A stretch of DNA of 64,000 nt from Candidatus Obscuribacterales bacterium (GTDB taxonomy: Bacteria > Cyanobacteriota > Vampirovibrionia > Obscuribacterales > Obscuribacteraceae): the NCBI GenBank assembly GCA_019745415.1, contig JAIETF010000011.1:1-64000 (forward strand). Direction: 5' to 3'. Below the pieces are notes generated by a model. That model was not told the origin of the DNA, made no database searches, and saw only the letters and a program-made list of their open reading frames with translations. Both the position numbers and the translations under genes were made by a program. Below, one piece after another: positions 61,725 through 64,000 of this stretch; the stretch's first letter is position 1, and the number at the start of each line of letters is the position of its first letter.

Positions 61725-62178
61725 TCCTTTGAGAACGGAGGGGTGAGTGCAACGAATGCTTCTAATGTCTGTTTAGGCAGTTCATAAATCAGATTATTGG
61801 GTATGTCGCATAATCTGTTGATACACTCAATGCTGACAGAAAATTTGGTCCAAAGTGTGGCAGTTAATTCCGCTCTTTACACGCATAGGGCTTACATGTT
61901 TTGTTCGAATTCGAATTTTCACGTAGGAACCAAGAGTGGGGTGGCTCGGGGACTAGCGCCAGTCATGTCGAACCACCTTCTGTAGCGCTATTGGGCTAGT
62001 GGCGCTGATACCGCCAGCGGTGCCCTGTATTTGGGCTTCTTTGCCTCCACTTCGATTTGCTTTTCTTGTATTTTATAAAGTACCGATCCACAGTTGGCAA
62101 ACTGCATTGGTGCAAAGCCAAAACCTGCCATCCATATAGTTTGCTATTGAGGTTAGCAAAACTAAGGAGGGATAGAAG
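61725..62178. other. Intergenic region without a supported gene
   Basis: About 450 bp with no convincing frame. It contains the SD AAGGAGGG of the next small gene at its right end (62164-62171). Confidence 0.5.
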
Positions 62179-62388
62179 ATGCAAAGCCAGAGAGAAAAGA
62201 ACGTCGAGTCAGTCACCTGGGGAGTCTTGATTGCTTGCTTGATAGCCACGCAACAAATTTACGCCAGGACTCATGAATACGGGGTTGAGCAGCCAATTGG
62301 TCTTGGTATCGCAGAGTGGCTCTACCGGCACCCTGAGTCGCTTTTCGGGCAACACTTCAATTATCCAATTGTGCGTGATATCAACTAA
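62179..62388 (+). CDS. Possible small membrane-type protein
   Basis: This 69-residue frame has an almost perfect SD (AAGGAGGG, 7 nt before the ATG) and a short hydrophobic stretch (VTWGVLIACLIATQQIYA). The rest is polar. The strong SD argues for a real gene. The product is unknown, and the frame is short enough that chance cannot be excluded. Confidence 0.4.
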   Translation: MQSQREKNVESVTWGVLIACLIATQQIYARTHEYGVEQPIGLGIAEWLYRHPESLFGQHFNYPIVRDIN

Positions 62389-62624
62389 AGATAGAGTAAA
62401 ACACGCTTTCGCCATTAGTTGCATTTACATAATTGGACATCTTGTGAGGCATATGCTTAGCGATAGATGGTCTTGCGTCTGGCTCAGATTCAAGGCAAGA
62501 GAAGATTCGTGCCAATTTGCAAGATTGGCGATACAGAGTTTTGCAAGATATTTATGACATTGCTAGCCTTGCATAGCGTCCTTAATGTAATCTGTTAATA
62601 ATTCCTCTAGCCTCTTGTATCTTC

Positions 62625-63125
62625 TTGAGTCTTCTTGTGGCTTGTGCGATCCTAGGCTATGGATCAGTCAAAACACCGGAGCATACAGTGCAAAGCCAAT
62701 CCCCACAAACGATTACGAAATTGAGCGAAATCGATAAGAACCGGCTGGCTGAGCAACGCTTAGTTGTGGAGCGCTATCTTGGCGATTCACCGTCGAAAGA
62801 GAAATACAAGACTACTGTCGGTAAGTTGGCAACGATCCGCGCAATTCTAAAAGCTGGCGTGTTCGAGCCTAGCCAAACTTATGAACTTCAGTGTCTTGGA
62901 ATTGTTCTGGGTGACGCTATTGTTCAAGAAATGAGAATGGAATGGGTCATGGTTGAGGATGAATTCGGAAGCGACCCTGCCATCCAAATGCCTGGCACAT
63001 CAATAATTCTTTTTCCGCTCACTATGATTTCGAAGCGCATCGAACGTGGGGAGCAGGTAGATGTTTTCGACCTTTTTGACTGGATTGGTGCAACTGTTGA
63101 AAAGATGAAGGCGCTCTGCGACTAA
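62625..63125 (+). CDS. DUF3806-type protein, probable lipoprotein
   Basis: This 166-residue protein has the DUF3806 pattern in its C-terminal half: EWVMVEDEFGSDPAIQ, then SIILFPLTMISKRIERGEQVDVFDLFDWI. An LVAC sequence near residue 7 (SLLVACAIL) looks like a lipobox, but the annotated TTG start leaves too short an n-region. Translating upstream codons (from 62592, CTG) would give LLIIPLASCIFLSLLVAC, a more normal signal of 18 residues. The true start is therefore uncertain and may use a rare start codon. Confidence 0.75.
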   Translation: MSLLVACAILGYGSVKTPEHTVQSQSPQTITKLSEIDKNRLAEQRLVVERYLGDSPSKEKYKTTVGKLATIRAILKAGVFEPSQTYELQCLGIVLGDAIVQEMRMEWVMVEDEFGSDPAIQMPGTSIILFPLTMISKRIERGEQVDVFDLFDWIGATVEKMKALCD

Positions 63126-63201
63126 TATGCGCCCCTAAGCCGTTCCAGCTCAAACAGCCATCGATAACGCTAGAAATCTCATTACTAGCGTGCATCCCGT
63201 T

Positions 63202-63993
63202 TTACCTAATTCCTGATGTTGGGTTCACCAGGGATTTTGGAAAAATCGGAAACTTACCGTAGAGTTCGCTAGAGTGGGTTGGCAATTCACCCAGCCTGAG
63301 AAAGTTACCCTCGAATTGGCAATTTTCAAAGTATGGATTTACAAGCTTAAGGACTTCACTGTCGTACCATGTCAACCATGAGCGGACCTGAGGCACTCCT
63401 CTCCAGTGTGTTGTGCTACCGGTACTGTACCTATCCGACCCTGCAATGTGATAAATATTTCTCCCCTCAATTTCCTGTCGGCGCATGATATAGGCACCAG
63501 CATAGATACAATTCAATGCTGCACTTGCATCTTTGAACAAGTTCACGAAATCTTCAAGAGTTTCCTTATTTTCTGCCAGAGGGTCCTTAAGGACATTGAT
63601 TTCTATTGTGCTGCAGCGTTCCTCGCTCATCTCCTCTCCGTAAACGAGACTAGGAATAGCAATCATGCCTATTATGAATGGCACAGTTCCATACCAGTAC
63701 ACCAATGTGCTCATATTCACAATTTCGACCAAGTCTGTTAGGGAGTATTTTTGAACAGAAAATCCAAGCCCATTGAACTCAGTAGGATTTGCTTTTGGGA
63801 AAAATTTAGTAACGAGGTCAAAAAAAATACTGATTTGTTCTTGGGTTGCTGAGCCTCGAAACATCCAAGTTGCTGTAACTAAATCCACTATTGATGTGGT
63901 TTTCGCTTTGTCTGAAGCTTTAACGCTCTTGTTCGAAAAAATCAGCCTTCCATCCTGTGGATCGAATAGGACTCCGTTGGTTGATTTTGACAA
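63202..63993 (-). CDS. Hypothetical protein, reaching the right edge of the window
   Basis: The 263-residue protein is unrecognised. It begins with a TTG seven bases from the window edge and the frame is still open, so the 5' end may be missing. The N-terminal part contains DPQDGRLIFSNKSVKASD and the C-terminal part ends GEMSEERCSTIEINVL ... WLTWYDSEVLKLVNPYFENCQ ... FLRLGELPTHSSEL, a layout seen in immunity-type proteins (W-L-x-W-Y-D-x-E segment). Function unknown; the immunity role is only suggested. Confidence 0.55.
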   Translation of the reverse strand: MSKSTNGVLFDPQDGRLIFSNKSVKASDKAKTTSIVDLVTATWMFRGSATQEQISIFFDLVTKFFPKANPTEFNGLGFSVQKYSLTDLVEIVNMSTLVYWYGTVPFIIGMIAIPSLVYGEEMSEERCSTIEINVLKDPLAENKETLEDFVNLFKDASAALNCIYAGAYIMRRQEIEGRNIYHIAGSDRYSTGSTTHWRGVPQVRSWLTWYDSEVLKLVNPYFENCQFEGNFLRLGELPTHSSELYGKFPIFPKSLVNPTSGIR

Positions 63994-64000
63994 TTCCTGC

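Noticed and set aside
61797..61985. 62-codon plus-strand frame
   Set aside because: No SD and no family-like pattern.

Overview
The window reads as the chromosome of a Gram-negative-type bacterium with many large regulatory and extracytoplasmic proteins: two receptor-like Ser/Thr kinases with C-terminal leucine-rich-like repeats, several TPR proteins, secreted peptidases, and a MoxR/vWA/DUF5682/DUF4132 gene block. This mix, the moderate G+C and the many lineage-specific hypothetical proteins fit an Obscuribacterales-like member of the non-photosynthetic cyanobacterial relatives (Melainabacteria/Vampirovibrionia). That assignment is inference from gene content only; no rRNA or tRNA gene was seen. 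SD-like sites of the AAAGGAG/GAGG type are common, and many genes start with TTG or GTG.

Layout. 0-9.6 kb: a 44-bp tandem repeat, a Pro-rich hypothetical protein, a Ser/Thr kinase, an NDP-sugar dehydratase-like SDR, phosphoglucomutase, a SAM-methyltransferase-like protein, a hypothetical protein and a TPR protein. 9.7-16.1 kb: an orphan SagB-like nitroreductase, a repeat-bearing 1-kb intergenic region, a CPA1 Na+/H+ antiporter, a secreted protein, a YgaP-like rhodanese divergent from an ArsR regulator, and a cupin. 16.1-18.2 kb: three tandem copies of an unrecognised small-gene cassette, each with its own conserved 5' region and terminator. 18.3-23.1 kb: a GNAT acetyltransferase and a secreted TldD-like metallopeptidase with a TldE/PmbA-like partner that lacks the metal site. 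23.2-31.4 kb: a MocR-type regulator that lacks the PLP lysine, a second Ser/Thr kinase with a duplicated zinc-ribbon head, a PAS histidine kinase, an OmpR-type response regulator and two hypothetical genes. Those two genes and the MocR gene share a 16-bp upstream motif.

32-33 kb holds three small genes with strong SDs. 33.5-46.8 kb is a minus-strand operon-like block: DUF4132, MoxR ATPase, DUF5682, vWA and a SWIM-family protein, with stop/start overlaps, followed by two unrecognised overlapping genes. The SWIM-family protein has lost all four predicted zinc ligands. 47-64 kb looks like accessory DNA: short isolated genes (a SUKH-like immunity candidate, HxlR regulator plus SDR, secreted HExxH-TPR protein, tandem retropepsin, MarR-GNAT fusion plus YbaK, a DUF3806 protein and several unknowns) separated by long gene-poor gaps with remnants and local duplications.

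The best candidates for something undescribed are the triplicated DTC/ACGTE cassette, the secreted TldD/TldE pair, the MocR motif regulon, and the two uncharacterised genes that follow the MoxR-vWA block.
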